Shown here piece by piece: positions 46,926 through 57,496 of a stretch of 64,000 nucleotides of DNA. Position 1 is the first letter of the stretch, and every line of letters begins with the position of its first letter. The notes beneath the pieces are model-generated. The model did not search any database and was not told the origin of the DNA. It was given only the letters and a program-made list of their open reading frames with translations. Source of the stretch: Halictus rubicundus (Eukaryota > Arthropoda > Insecta > Hymenoptera > Halictidae); assembly GCF_050948215.1 (NCBI RefSeq), contig NC_135149.1:7855001-7919000 (forward strand). The letters are read 5' to 3'. The position numbers and the translations under genes were made by a program.

Positions 46926-47335
46926 GAACAAAGGAAAAATATCGTAGTAGTAAAAACAGCATAGCCTTTCGTTTCCCATTATTCCCCCACAAACGACCGG
47001 CCCCTAAACTTCGCCCCATCACCTTCAAGCCTAGCACCTCGCCGCGTTCGTCCTAGCATACTCCTTTGACCGGCACTCTAACGTCTCGCCAGGGAACAAA
47101 ACGAGCGGAGGACACCTTCGAAATGCCCCGAAACCCGGAAATCGTTGCTCAAACAATCCCCGGCCCTCGGGGATCGGTGGAGGCTCGCGCAAAGACACGT
47201 CGATCGAGGAGGTGTCGTAAAAAATGCTTTTCGCGAGGGCCCCGGGGGAAGCTTTTAAAGTCGGCTCCCTTATCTGAAACGACCTGGCTTCTTGATGGCG
47301 GCGACGTCGAACGGGGGCGAGCCTGAAGACGAAAG

Positions 47336-47426
47336 GTGAAGGAGAAGAAGAAGAAGACGGAGGAAGGTAGAAGAAGGTGGAGAAGGAGGAGGAAGAAGAA
47401 GAAGAAGAAGAAGACGAACGGGAAGA
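47336..47426 (+). repeat. (GAA/GGA)n purine tract
   Basis: About 90 bp of almost pure purine on the plus strand, mostly GAA and GGA triplets. It creates artificial Lys/Glu-, Arg- and Ser-rich frames. Confidence 0.85.
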
Positions 47427-47857
47427 CAATGACCGCTGTTCAAACAGAGGTACTTCAAACGGGCGCCGCGCGCTGTTGCTCCGTGAGACCGGACTCCGTT
47501 GCACTTCGGAGCGGACCGCATCCCCCGCGGCCGTTTAAGGACATCCGCCTACTGAAATAACAAATATTTGTGCCACGGAAGGTTGCAGACTCGGCGAACC
47601 CTTTCATTTGTAACGACAAGTTCGAAATTAGTGCGCCGCGGTGGGAAACACGGAACGAGTTACACCGGTGCATCCACCGGTGTTTTACTAGGATGCTGCC
47701 GCCAGGCACATCCTGATGGACCGAGAAATAGCCCAGTCTCTGTAAACACAGGTGTAACAGTGTACAGTTGTTCGAACTGGGAGCAAAATCAATTTTTAGA
47801 AACGTCCTGTTAACATATTACAGTCCGGAGACGTAAAAATATGGTTTTGTTTCGATA

Positions 47858-48351
47858 TACAGTAAATTCTCGATGTATTGTACAATGTCAGCAACACGGA
47901 TCTTGATGTCTTATTCTCCAGGAGTCTTTAATCTTCGTCGAACGTAGAAAAGAACGTAAAAAGCCGATACTCGCCGCCGAGGAGTGTAAACATATTCGTC
48001 CTATATTTTATATGTCAAAGTCACAGCGACAAAGACCGCGACTCTCCGTTGTTTTTCTTGGCGTCCGAAACTTTCATTGTTCGTTACACAAGTAAATATC
48101 ATCGGAATTATATCATATTTGGTATCATTTTCATTAAAAAAATGAAATTGCCATAAAAAAAATAATGAAAAATAAAGAAGTTTTGTTATCTGATTAGTAG
48201 TGGCCTCCTGACCCGTATTATGTTATACTCCACGGCGACCGAGGTCTCTCGAGCTCCTTGGCCCCTCACGAGGTACACCCCGTGGTAGTAGGGATAATTC
48301 AGCGACATTTATCATCCGGGCCTCGGCGACATATATCGAGAATTCACTGTA
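47858..48351. mobile_element. Pogo-like MITE, long version
   Basis: Termini TACAGTAAATTCTCGATGTA and the inverse ATATATCGAGAATTCACTGTA with TA at each end. Shares the family words TCTCGAGCTCCTTGGCCCCT and GTAGTAGGGATAATTC. It is longer than the 201-bp copy at 58994 because of extra internal sequence. The copia element begins 6 bp beyond its end. Confidence 0.75.
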
Positions 48352-48357
48352 TGTAAA

Positions 48358-48681
48358 TGTTGGAATTTATTTCATAAACAGAACAAAATGAATCTGTTAT
48401 TTCTTTAGAAGGAAGGATCGTTTGAATCGGCTTTTGATATACATTGTATCTGCAGTTAATATACATTGTATGTTGTCCCCGGCATGGGACCCTCGATCCT
48501 CTGATGTTCATATTGAACTGTTGCTCCTCTGTTTCGTTTTCTTGTTTCATTCGCGACGTTTCTCTCAAACCGTAAAGACGTGTCTGACGACGTGCTATTA
48601 GAGAATCTGTTGAAATATAATCTCTATTCCGTGTGCTACAAAAGAGTGTGCTTTCTTTATATATATACCCATATCCCATTA
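48358..48681 (+). repeat. 5' LTR of copia element
   Basis: Starts TGTTGGAATTTATTTC and ends CCCATATCCCATTA, so it has TG...TA rather than TG...CA ends. A TATA-like TTTATATATATACCC lies near the end. The TGTTGGAAT start resembles Drosophila copia. Confidence 0.95.
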
Positions 48682-48695
48682 GGTTATGGGCCCAG
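48682..48695 (+). promoter_or_regulatory. Primer-binding site, initiator tRNA-Met half
   Basis: GGTTATGGGCCCAG directly follows the LTR. It is the reverse complement of the anticodon-arm region of initiator tRNA-Met (CTGGGCCCATAACC), not of its 3' end. Drosophila copia is known to prime from such a cleaved tRNA half. Confidence 0.85.
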
Positions 48696-48848
48696 GACAC
48701 GTTTTGCATTAACTCTATATATAGTTATTAGTTTATTTTGTTTTTTGTGTAAAGTACTTAGTGTAATTGTTAAGTTTTTTTTTTTTAATTGTGTTTGACT
48801 TGTAGTTTTTTTATTGTTTCGTGACTAAGTGTAAGATACTTTGTATAA

Positions 48849-51800
48849 GTGACAATGGACACATTTAAAGACAGGAGAAATATTCCCCAGTTTAGTGGCA
48901 TCAAATATAATGCGTGGAAACACAGGATTCGAAATTTTCTGTATGAGCTTGATGTGCTGAAAGTTGTTGATGATCTGCCGCCGAATCCAATCACGGCTGA
49001 ATGGACCAAAGCCGAGCGTATTGCTAAATGTGCGATTGTGCAGTATTTGTCGGACACGCACCTCAAATACGATACGCCAGGAAGTACGGCGAAATCTATT
49101 CTAACCAAATTAGATTCCGTCTATGAAAGCCAGAGTACGGCTACAGAATTGTCAATCAGAAAGAGCTTGCTACGATTAAAAATGAAGAGTGATACTTCAC
49201 TAAAAGACCACTTCGAAGTATTCGATGAATTGATAACAGATTTGTCGGCTGCAGGTGTGCCTGCCAGGGAAAATGAAATAATTTCTATCCTGTTATCGAG
49301 CTTACCAGAAGCTTACGACACGGTATCGACTGTCATTGAGACAATGTTAACAGAAGCGAATATTACCATAGATATTGTGAAGAAAAGACTCTTAGATCAC
49401 GAAACCAAAATCAAAAGTGAAAAAGTAGACAACAGTGCAAAAGTGCTGCAAGTACAAAGGATGGAAAGAGGAAATCAACGACCGAGCAATTTTGGAAATC
49501 AATCTAGAAGAGGAAACCACAAAGGACACTACAGAAGAGGAAATGGATTTAAACTCAACAAATCATCATTTGCTAGAAAATGTCACCAGTGTGGAAGAAA
49601 GGGACATATGATTAAAGATTGCTACCATTTTAAAAAGAGGCTTCAATATAAAAAAGAACAAAGCAGCAATAATCAAAATTTACACAGTATTCAAACGGCT
49701 CAAGCAGTGCCGAATGAAAATGTCTCTGGCTACGCTTTTATGACCGGAAACTATAAAGTTGCGAAAAGTGAAAAATTAACATTTATCCTCGACTCCGGTG
49801 CATCGGATCATATCGTAAACGATGACAGTGTATTCTCACACGCGATCCAGTTAGACCCACCTATGAAGATTTTGACTGCTAAGAATGGACAGTATATCAC
49901 GGCCACAAAGAAGGGACAAATACCTGTAACCAGCAACATGGGCATTGAAGGCGTGCTTGGAGATGAGCTGTACTGCCCTGACGTGCCGTATAATTTATTA
50001 TCAGTCAGCAGATTGCAGCAGAAAGGAATGAGTATTAATTTCAACGAGAGAGGTGTTCAGATTATTAAAGACGGAAAAATGGTAATGTATGGTAAACCTT
50101 TAAATAATTTGGTATCTATGGTTTTTGGAATTACAAAGAAAAGAGTAAATTTATTGAACTCTTATATGCCTAGGAGAATAATTAATAATTATGAACTATG
50201 GCATAAGCGTTTAGGGCATATTGGAAAAACAAAATTTTTACAATTGAAAAATAGACAAATGGTAGAAGATGTGACTTATCTCGAAAAAATAATTCCAGAC
50301 GATTATCTTTGTGAAGCTTGTATTAATGGGAAACAAGCACAATTACCATTTGAAAAGGCAAAGGATAAGAGTCACATCAGGCAACCATTGTTTATAGTTC
50401 ACACAGATGTTTGTGGCCCGATCACTCCTTCTACGATTAATGATAAAAGATATTTCATTACATTCATTGATGAGTATACGCATTACTGCGTAACATATTT
50501 GCTTGAAAACAAATCAGAGGTTTTCACAGTGTTTAAAGACTTCATTGCAAAAAGTGAAGCGCGTTTTAACTTAAAAACTGTCAATCTATATTGTGATAAT
50601 GGCAGAGAATACTTATCGAATGAAATGAAAGATTATTGCATACAAAGAGGAATAAGCTATCATTTGACGGTCCCGCGGACTCCGCAATTAAATGGCGTTG
50701 CAGAACGCATGAATAGAACGATAACCGAAAAAGCACGTGCAATGGTAAACGGTGCAGGTTTAGGAAAAGAATTTTGGGGAGAAGCAGTTTTAACTGCTAC
50801 ATATTTAATTAATTTAACCCCGTCGAAAGCTTTAAGTGTAGATAAAACCCCATTTGAATTGTGGCATACTAAGAAGCCCAAATTAAAATATTTAAGGGTT
50901 TTTGGTTCAACAGTATACGTCCATAATAAAGTTAGGAAATCGAAATTTGATGAAAAATCTTACAAGTGTATACTGGTAGGATTTGTACCAAATGGTTATA
51001 AAGTATGGAACGTAGAAAATGGGAAATTTGAAATAGTAAGGGATGTGATCATTGACGAAATTAATTACTTAAAATCTCGGCCTGTAATAAAGAAAATAAA
51101 TATGGAATGTGAAACTGATGCATCTCGAGAGGTGCCGAAATCAGTAGATATACAGTGTGGTTTAAATAAATCTGATAATGAAAAATCAGATGTATTAAAG
51201 AGGATGAAATCTGATAACAATAAATCAGATATACTAGAGCCAAGAATAAAAGTAATGGTAGATCACATGGAAAATAAATCTGTAACTGAAACAGATATAG
51301 CAGGAGTGCCGGGACCAGAACAAAATGAAATAGTAGAATTAAAGGATAGCATTGAACCTAGAAGGAGTGATAGAATTAAACAACGACCGTCTATTTCGTA
51401 TGAAGAATTTGATGGAGACGATGATTATCTTTTGTGTGCCCAGTCAATAGTTTTAAAAATTCCCACCTCTTTTGAAGAGATTAAAATGAGAGAAGACAGG
51501 ATCAAGTGGGAACAAGCTATTGCTGAGGAAATAAACTCATTGATTATTAATAAAACTTGGGATTTGGTACCGAGGCCAAAAGATAAAAACATCGTCGACT
51601 GCAAATGGGTTTTTACGATCAAAAATGATGAATCCGGAAATCCATTAAAATACAAAGCTCGACTAGTGGCTCGTGGTTTTAGTCAAAAATATCTAGAAGA
51701 TTATAATGAAACATTTGCACCTGTAGCTAGAATGTCTAGTTTTAGATTTCTTATAGCTTTTGCAAATCAATATGATTTATTAGTCCACCACATGGACGTA

Positions 51801-52736
51801 AAAACAGCTTTTTTAAATGGTATTTTAAAGGAAGAAATTTATATGCGAATTCCTGAGGGTGTCAAGTGTAACAATAATAATAATCAAGTGTGTAAATTGA
51901 ATAAAGCTTTGTATGGTCTTAAACAATCAGCTAGATGCTGGTTTGAGATGTTTGAAAAAGCTCTTGTAGAAAAAGGCTTCCGGAACTCATCAGCAGATCG
52001 TTGCATTTATATTCTAGATAGAAAGAGTATATTAAAGAATATATACGTGATACTATATGTGGATGATTTAGTAATAATAACGGCTGAGATTGAAGCAATG
52101 AAAAATTTCAAAAATTATTTGAAAGATAGATTTTGTATGAAAGATTTAAATGAAATCAAACTATTTCTTGGAATAAAAGTGAATAGAACTAATGGGAAAA
52201 TAACATTAGATCAGAGTGCATATATTAAGACTGTGCTTGAGAAATTTAATATGCTAGATTGCAAACCAGTTAGTACACCTCTTCCAAGTGTATTAGACTA
52301 CGTAGCTTTAAACTCGGATGAACAACACAATGCACCTTGCCGTAATTTAATTGGATGTTTAATGTACATAATGATTTGTACAAGACCCGATTTAAGTATT
52401 GCAATAAATATTTTAAGTAAATATTCAAATAAAAATAATAGCGAACTATGGCAAAACCTTAAAAGGGTTCTTAGATATCTGAAAGGGTCAGCTAATATTA
52501 AACTAACTTATGTTAAAAACGATTCTAAAAATCTATTGAGTGCATATGTAGATTCAGATTGGGGAGGCAATGAACATACGGATCGAAAGAGTACAACAGG
52601 GTATTTGTTCAAGATGTATGAACAATGTACAATCTGTTGGAATAGTAGAAGACAAAAGTCAGTAGCAGTCTCATCCACTGAAGCAGAGTACATGGCTCTT
52701 TTTGAAGCTGTGAGAGAAGCACTATGGTTACGATAA
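48849..52736 (+). CDS. Copia gag-pol polyprotein (stops within RNase H)
   Basis: A 1,295-codon frame. Gag occupies about residues 1-290 with a CCHC zinc knuckle (C245, C248, H253, C258). The aspartic protease motif DSGAS is at 315-319. A GAG-pre-integrase zinc region lies at about 450-505. Integrase has D520, D583 and E619 (D,D35E). Reverse transcriptase covers about 900-1140 with the first catalytic Asp at 983 (MDVKTAFLNG) and YVDD at 1070-1073. RNase H begins near 1235 (D1235 and E1278 visible) and is cut by TAA at codon 1296. As in Drosophila copia, gag and pol are in one frame. Encapsidation and integration functions otherwise look intact. Confidence 0.95.
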   Translation: MTMDTFKDRRNIPQFSGIKYNAWKHRIRNFLYELDVLKVVDDLPPNPITAEWTKAERIAKCAIVQYLSDTHLKYDTPGSTAKSILTKLDSVYESQSTATELSIRKSLLRLKMKSDTSLKDHFEVFDELITDLSAAGVPARENEIISILLSSLPEAYDTVSTVIETMLTEANITIDIVKKRLLDHETKIKSEKVDNSAKVLQVQRMERGNQRPSNFGNQSRRGNHKGHYRRGNGFKLNKSSFARKCHQCGRKGHMIKDCYHFKKRLQYKKEQSSNNQNLHSIQTAQAVPNENVSGYAFMTGNYKVAKSEKLTFILDSGASDHIVNDDSVFSHAIQLDPPMKILTAKNGQYITATKKGQIPVTSNMGIEGVLGDELYCPDVPYNLLSVSRLQQKGMSINFNERGVQIIKDGKMVMYGKPLNNLVSMVFGITKKRVNLLNSYMPRRIINNYELWHKRLGHIGKTKFLQLKNRQMVEDVTYLEKIIPDDYLCEACINGKQAQLPFEKAKDKSHIRQPLFIVHTDVCGPITPSTINDKRYFITFIDEYTHYCVTYLLENKSEVFTVFKDFIAKSEARFNLKTVNLYCDNGREYLSNEMKDYCIQRGISYHLTVPRTPQLNGVAERMNRTITEKARAMVNGAGLGKEFWGEAVLTATYLINLTPSKALSVDKTPFELWHTKKPKLKYLRVFGSTVYVHNKVRKSKFDEKSYKCILVGFVPNGYKVWNVENGKFEIVRDVIIDEINYLKSRPVIKKINMECETDASREVPKSVDIQCGLNKSDNEKSDVLKRMKSDNNKSDILEPRIKVMVDHMENKSVTETDIAGVPGPEQNEIVELKDSIEPRRSDRIKQRPSISYEEFDGDDDYLLCAQSIVLKIPTSFEEIKMREDRIKWEQAIAEEINSLIINKTWDLVPRPKDKNIVDCKWVFTIKNDESGNPLKYKARLVARGFSQKYLEDYNETFAPVARMSSFRFLIAFANQYDLLVHHMDVKTAFLNGILKEEIYMRIPEGVKCNNNNNQVCKLNKALYGLKQSARCWFEMFEKALVEKGFRNSSADRCIYILDRKSILKNIYVILYVDDLVIITAEIEAMKNFKNYLKDRFCMKDLNEIKLFLGIKVNRTNGKITLDQSAYIKTVLEKFNMLDCKPVSTPLPSVLDYVALNSDEQHNAPCRNLIGCLMYIMICTRPDLSIAINILSKYSNKNNSELWQNLKRVLRYLKGSANIKLTYVKNDSKNLLSAYVDSDWGGNEHTDRKSTTGYLFKMYEQCTICWNSRRQKSVAVSSTEAEYMALFEAVREALWLR

Positions 52737-53003
52737 TTGGCAATGAGTATTAATATAAGTGTCTCTGATCCAATAATAATATTCGAAGATAATATGGGTT
52801 GTATTAATATTGCGAACAATCCGAGCAGCCATAAACGGTCGAAACATATAGATATAAAGTACCATTTCTCAAGAGAACAAGTTGAAAAGAATGTCATAAA
52901 ACTTGAATTTATTCCCACAGATAGCCAACTAGCAGACACCCTTACGAAGCCATTGCCAGCACCTAAATTTAAGGAATTTAGAGCAAAGATGGGCCTGGAA
53001 TAA
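52737..53003 (+). pseudogene. RNase H C-terminal part, beyond the in-frame stop
   Basis: It continues in the same frame as the polyprotein for 88 codons and holds the third RNase H catalytic Asp in FEDNMGCINIANNP (codon 1314 counting from the polyprotein start), then QLADTLTKPLPAPKF, the usual copia C-terminal segment. Without readthrough of the TAA at 52734-52736 it would not be made. An independent start is unlikely. Confidence 0.85.
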
Positions 53004-53223
53004 AAAAAAAAAAAAATATATTCAGTAATAATAGTAATAATATAGAAATAAGATTATAATGAATATAGAATTATAGTTGTGATAGTACAAGTTTTTTTTT
53101 TATATGGTCTGATTAGGTTTTTCTGGGTTTCCCTAATCCTAAGCAACAAATGTTGGACCATATGTAATTAGCCCCAGACGAAGCACAAGGAAGACATGTC
53201 TTTACTAAAATAATAGATTTATT

Positions 53224-53234
53224 TTGAGGGGGCG
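53224..53234 (+). promoter_or_regulatory. Polypurine tract
   Basis: TTGAGGGGGCG immediately before the 3' LTR, the expected plus-strand primer position. Confidence 0.75.
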
Positions 53235-53558
53235 TGTTGGAATTTATTTCATAAACAGAACAAAATGAATCTGTTATTTCTTTAGAAGGAAGGATCGTTT
53301 GAATCGGCTTTTGATATACATTGTATCTGCAGTTAATATACATTGTATGTTGTCCCCGGCATGGGACCCTCGATCCTCTGATGTTCATATTGAACTGTTG
53401 CTCCTCTGTTTCGTTTTCTTGTTTCATTCGCGACGTTTCTCTCAAACCGTAAAGACGTGTCTGACGACGTGCTATTAGAGAATCTGTTGAAATATAATCT
53501 CTATTCCGTGTGCTACAAAAGAGTGTGCTTTCTTTATATATATACCCATATCCCATTA
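53235..53558 (+). repeat. 3' LTR of copia element
   Basis: 324 bp; no difference from the 5' LTR found by eye. Followed by the GTAAA duplication. Confidence 0.95.
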
Positions 53559-53563
53559 GTAAA

Positions 53564-56500
53564 CAATTCGGGACCGAAATCCCGCTTATATCGTGTACAG
53601 AGTATTGTCCCTTGATGTTACGTCTTCTATTTCTTGATCTCTTGAACCTAACGTGGAACCTAGAAGAGACCAGCAAGGAAACAATACGTCAACACCGGTA
53701 ATGCAATACTAATCCAGTGATAAAACTTTCTTGTTTGTAATTGTTATTTCATGAAACTCTTACCCACCTATTTGCAACATTTTTCCGATTAATAGGATAT
53801 AAGGCACGGCATAGTTCGGACCATATTTAGACGTTTACTCCACGATTATCCGAACTAATCAGTAAAATGCAAAAATAGATTTTAAAAATAGGCTATCTTC
53901 TTATTTCTTAACAATTATTTATTTCTTTATTTCTTATTCGAAAATTTTATTGTATGTCATTTGACCAGATAATTTTACTTTTGTTCTTGCACTTTAACAT
54001 TACTGTATTAAGAAGCATATACTATCCAATCGTAGAAGAACTGAATAATTCTGAATCTCAAAAGTATGAAATACGATATAGTACAAAATTGAGTAAATTT
54101 TAGTGAGATTTTCGTTGTAATTATTCACTAATAAGATTTTTAATAGGTGAATCGAATAGAAATTGATTCATTTTAGAATTCAGTAAATTAATTCATAAAA
54201 ATCTACAGACTCGTTATAATATAATTATAAAATTGTTCAAATATAAAACACTCTTCATTCCCTTATATATATGCAGTTCATTGGAATTACTGTATAGTAT
54301 AAAAGTGCAATTTACGAATGTGAAAGAAATTTTTAGATTTGGGAATAAAATTTTTCGTTTTAGGAGTTTCCACGGTATTTTTTCTTCGTTCCCAGTAGCG
54401 CCAGTGGCGAGAGTGGTGAAGGATTTCGTGGAATTCGTTGATTTTCGTTGGTTCGAAAACGCCAGGAATTTTTTTCAGGTTAAAACGATGATAAAATAGG
54501 ATTAGTCGCGAACCGTGCCTCCATTAAATCGCGATGACTCAAATGGCCCGCAGAAGCACGTTCTATTTGGACACCCAATATTTGACTTTCGCCAGATTGG
54601 ACCGCGGGCTACCCCCTCACGTTGCCACTACCGCCGTTTGTTTGCAGTTTGCCTTCGGTTTCGGCTTCGCGGCAGGTTGATTTAGGATTTAAGGATTTCT
54701 ACGTTTGTTGTTCGAAGATCACGTGGATAAATACACTCGAGATGATTCCTCCATTTAGGCGGCACGGTGGCGGGTGGTCTCCCGTCTGCGTCCATATTGC
54801 CAAATCGAGGAAGTTAAGTGGATCTAATAAGTCGGCTTTAAACAAATCATTCGAACGCCCGCGTTCGATTTTAAAACAATAACTGAAAACATATCGAATA
54901 CTCAGGTAGGTCCAAGAACTGCAATTGCATACTTGCAATTTTCTACACCTTTCAAAACCAAAGATCAACAGCTCAGGATCCCCCAATAAATTGTTTAAAA
55001 GCAATAGCAATTTTAGTGGTAATTCAACAAATTTTTAAGATTAATATAGCAACTTCTTCTTAAATCTGTAGTGTGTTACTCGAAAATGAAATGTTCCAGT
55101 ACAATTCTCGTCAAAAAGTTTAATACTAATTGATCAATGTGACTGTACCTGATTTTATTATACGTATGAGTAGGCTATGGATTTTATGCATTCATGGAAC
55201 AAATTAGCAGGTGGAGTACAAAACAGTATTGAAAGAATATTAAGAATTTCGATACATTATTTCCAACTTATTAGAATTATTTTGGCTTCTGTTTCCTATA
55301 ATTGATGCAGTAACCTTTTTGTAACGAGTTACAAAAATGTATTCATTGAGACTTCAATAGACTGTTATGTTGTTAAATGTATAACTGATACCGCTTACTA
55401 AATAAATTCTTACAGAAGTACTTTCAAGTCCTTAACAATCCTCGAAACCAGAAATCAAAAACGATCATTTTGACCACCCTGCTACTTCCAACGTAAATCT
55501 AACCTGAAAGTATTAAATTAATCCTGTTTTCGTGATCACACATCGGACACAATGCGCATCGACACAATTGCGCATCAAACACAAAAACCGATGGTCTACG
55601 GGTCAGCAATCAGTAACACGATCGCAGAACCTCATGATTCTTCAAGAGACCCTCGAGCAGTCGCGCAAAAAAAGGACACGCTCGCAAATACCAAGACCAG
55701 TCGCAAACGTCGAATCGTGGGTTTCGTTTCGTTCGGTGGGGGACATTCGTCATTATTACCATTGACCGTTGGTCTCCTCCGTGGGCTCTACCCATTCGGG
55801 TTCCACAGGAAGTGGGCCGGTCGGATCAAGGGCCCCGGCTGCCCTTTTCCATCCTAAGACGCTCCATTCAGGTGTAATAGTCAGTTAAAGACTATCCAAA
55901 CATAAGATCCCACCGGTCGGAGCCGACGAGCTTCCGTAGCCCCCGTGTACTTTCTCATGGCAAACTTTTGTCGGGACACAGAGAACTGACCCCGTTGCAA
56001 GGCACGTTCTGTCTCAATTTGCCTCGAATGAATACTCCTCTGGACGAACAACATATTTTTTCTGCCTCCCTCTGCTTTCCCTCCAATTTGGACGTTGCGG
56101 AGCCTCTCGACGTGTTTTACTGAATTATTTTTCAACCCAACATTCGACCGGACGGCCGAACTGACTGTTTTACACGGTCAGGGCGGATAACGCCCTCTGA
56201 CGTCTTTGATCGCTCATTTAACTTTTACACATTTCCGCGGTACAAACATTTTTATATTACGTTACTAAATTATTCTTCTACTTTGTAAGACTTATTCAGA
56301 CTTCTTTTTGTTCTTATTTATTGCTTTTATGACCTTTTATTTTAATTCTTTTCGATTTAGTTACAGAAAATGTCCTACCTCTAATGTTACTGTCTTAAAG
56401 AAGCACATCTTACAAACATATTTGTTTTTAATGTACTTTAACCTGTAATTAAAACTTTATTATATTGTAATATTATATGTGAATATGATATGTGAAACTG

Positions 56501-56598
56501 ATTACAAATGCCGTTGGTTAATCTCTAGCAATTTTTATTTATCATTAGACTTGCACCACAGGCTCGCTTTAAAATTCGAGATTATCGACGAGTTTAAC
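53564..56598. other. No recognisable gene
   Basis: AT-rich to 54350, a GC-rich patch at 54360-54860, AT-rich again with a degenerate dispersed repeat near 55175 (GGATTTTATGCATTCATGGA), then GC-rich 55540-56170. A pogo-type terminus-like CTCCACGATTATCCGAAC is at 53838. No convincing exons. Confidence 0.3.
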
Positions 56599-56600
56599 TA

Positions 56601-57494
56601 TTAGGGAGACCAATAAGTAATCAATGATTTTGAAATCTAAAACAAACTATGTAGTAAATTCAAGCTTTCATTCCTTAATTTATTATATAATCTCCATCAT
56701 TATCAAGGACAGTTTGTCATCTTTCCTCCAAATTTTCAATCTCCCTCTTATAGAAATCTAGGGTTCGTGAAGCAAAATATGACGCAAGGTGCCTCCTTGC
56801 ATCTTCTACAGAAGTGAATGTTTTATAATGCTCCAGAGATCTGAAAAGATGATAGTCAGAGAGTGCGGTAAAACTTGCAATTCTCTTCCCATTGCAATTA
56901 TCTGATTTTTTCCTGATTGAGTTTCGCTGTATGGGGCTGGGCATTGTCAATTTGTACTATTACACTTTTTCCGTGGACTACAGATGCCCACTTTTTTAAT
57001 AGTTCTGAATACGGCCGTTGTAATTGCTGACAATACAACCCAGCAGTAACTGTTTCTCCAGGTTTCTACAACTCAAAGTGAATTATGCCACTAGAGATTT
57101 TAGGGTGTCATGTTCAAATTCAATTGGTCGTCTACTTCGAGGCTTGTCAGAGAGATCATAATCACCAGCAGCAAAACTTCTGAACCAACGTTGACACTTG
57201 TTCACCTGCAATACATCTCCATAAACATCGCAAATTTTCTTTGTTGTCACCGTTGCATTAAATCCCACATGAAAATGAAAAAGTATGCAATGACGAATAT
57301 GATCCTCGCAAGGTACGGACGCCGCCATTTTATTACAGGGTTGTAAAATAAAATATACTTTTTAGAATATTTTGAAGACAGGCTGCTTTACCGAAAACTG
57401 TAAAAGAATACGTGTTTCCTCTTCAAGGATCGGTACAGAACTAAAGGCAAAACAAATTCTTTACAAATAATTGATTAGTTATGGGTGCCCCTAA
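56601..57494 (-). mobile_element. Internally deleted mariner element
   Basis: Inverted ends of about 30 bp (left TTAGGGAGACCAATAAGTAA, right inverse of TTAGGGGCACCCATAACTAA) flanked by TA. 894 bp, against about 1.3 kb for autonomous mariners; the transposase is internally deleted. Confidence 0.9.
56680..57328 (-). pseudogene. Mariner transposase, deleted and frameshifted
   Basis: The N-terminus (57328-57083) reads EDHIRHCILFHFHVGFNATV ... VNKCQRWFRSFAAGDYDL, the HTH region of mariner. After a deletion that removes the first catalytic Asp, other frames give HFELLKPGETVTAGLYCQQL, then QIDNAQPHTAKLNQEKIR (second Asp), a stop and frameshift, then DYHLFRSLEHYKTF and RTLDFYKREIENLEERWQ to the C-terminus. 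Clearly inactive. Confidence 0.88.
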
Positions 57495-57496
57495 TA

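Larger units (their letters stand above)
44448..47857. other. No confident gene; GC-rich islands and low complexity
   Basis: CpG-rich islands at 44460-45260 and 46970-47700; AT-rich between. A 149-codon minus-strand frame at 45921-46370 and a serine-rich frame at 47031-47504 (antisense of the GAA tract) lack recognisable domains. A pogo-type terminus TACAGTAAATCCTCGACTAT lies at 46611. Confidence 0.3.
48358..53558 (+). mobile_element. Ty1/copia LTR retrotransposon, structurally complete
   Basis: 5,201 bp with two 324-bp LTRs, a primer-binding site, one long gag-pol frame and a purine tract. Flanked by GTAAA on both sides (48353-48357, 53559-53563), a perfect 5-bp target duplication. The LTRs are identical by eye, so insertion was very recent. 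Domain order (protease, integrase, RT, RNase H) is that of Ty1/copia. One in-frame stop interrupts RNase H. Confidence 0.97.

Noticed and set aside
47031..47504. 157-codon serine-rich minus-strand frame
   Set aside because: The serine run is only the antisense of the GAA/GGA tract; the rest has no protein features.
53234..53558. Retroviral envelope or second long ORF downstream of pol
   Set aside because: Only about 230 bp lie between the end of RNase H and the 3' LTR; no env-like frame, consistent with copia.
53113..53676. 187-codon minus-strand frame over the 3' LTR (similar one at 48344-48709)
   Set aside because: It is the antisense of the LTR and appears in both LTRs; no domain and no independent gene signals.
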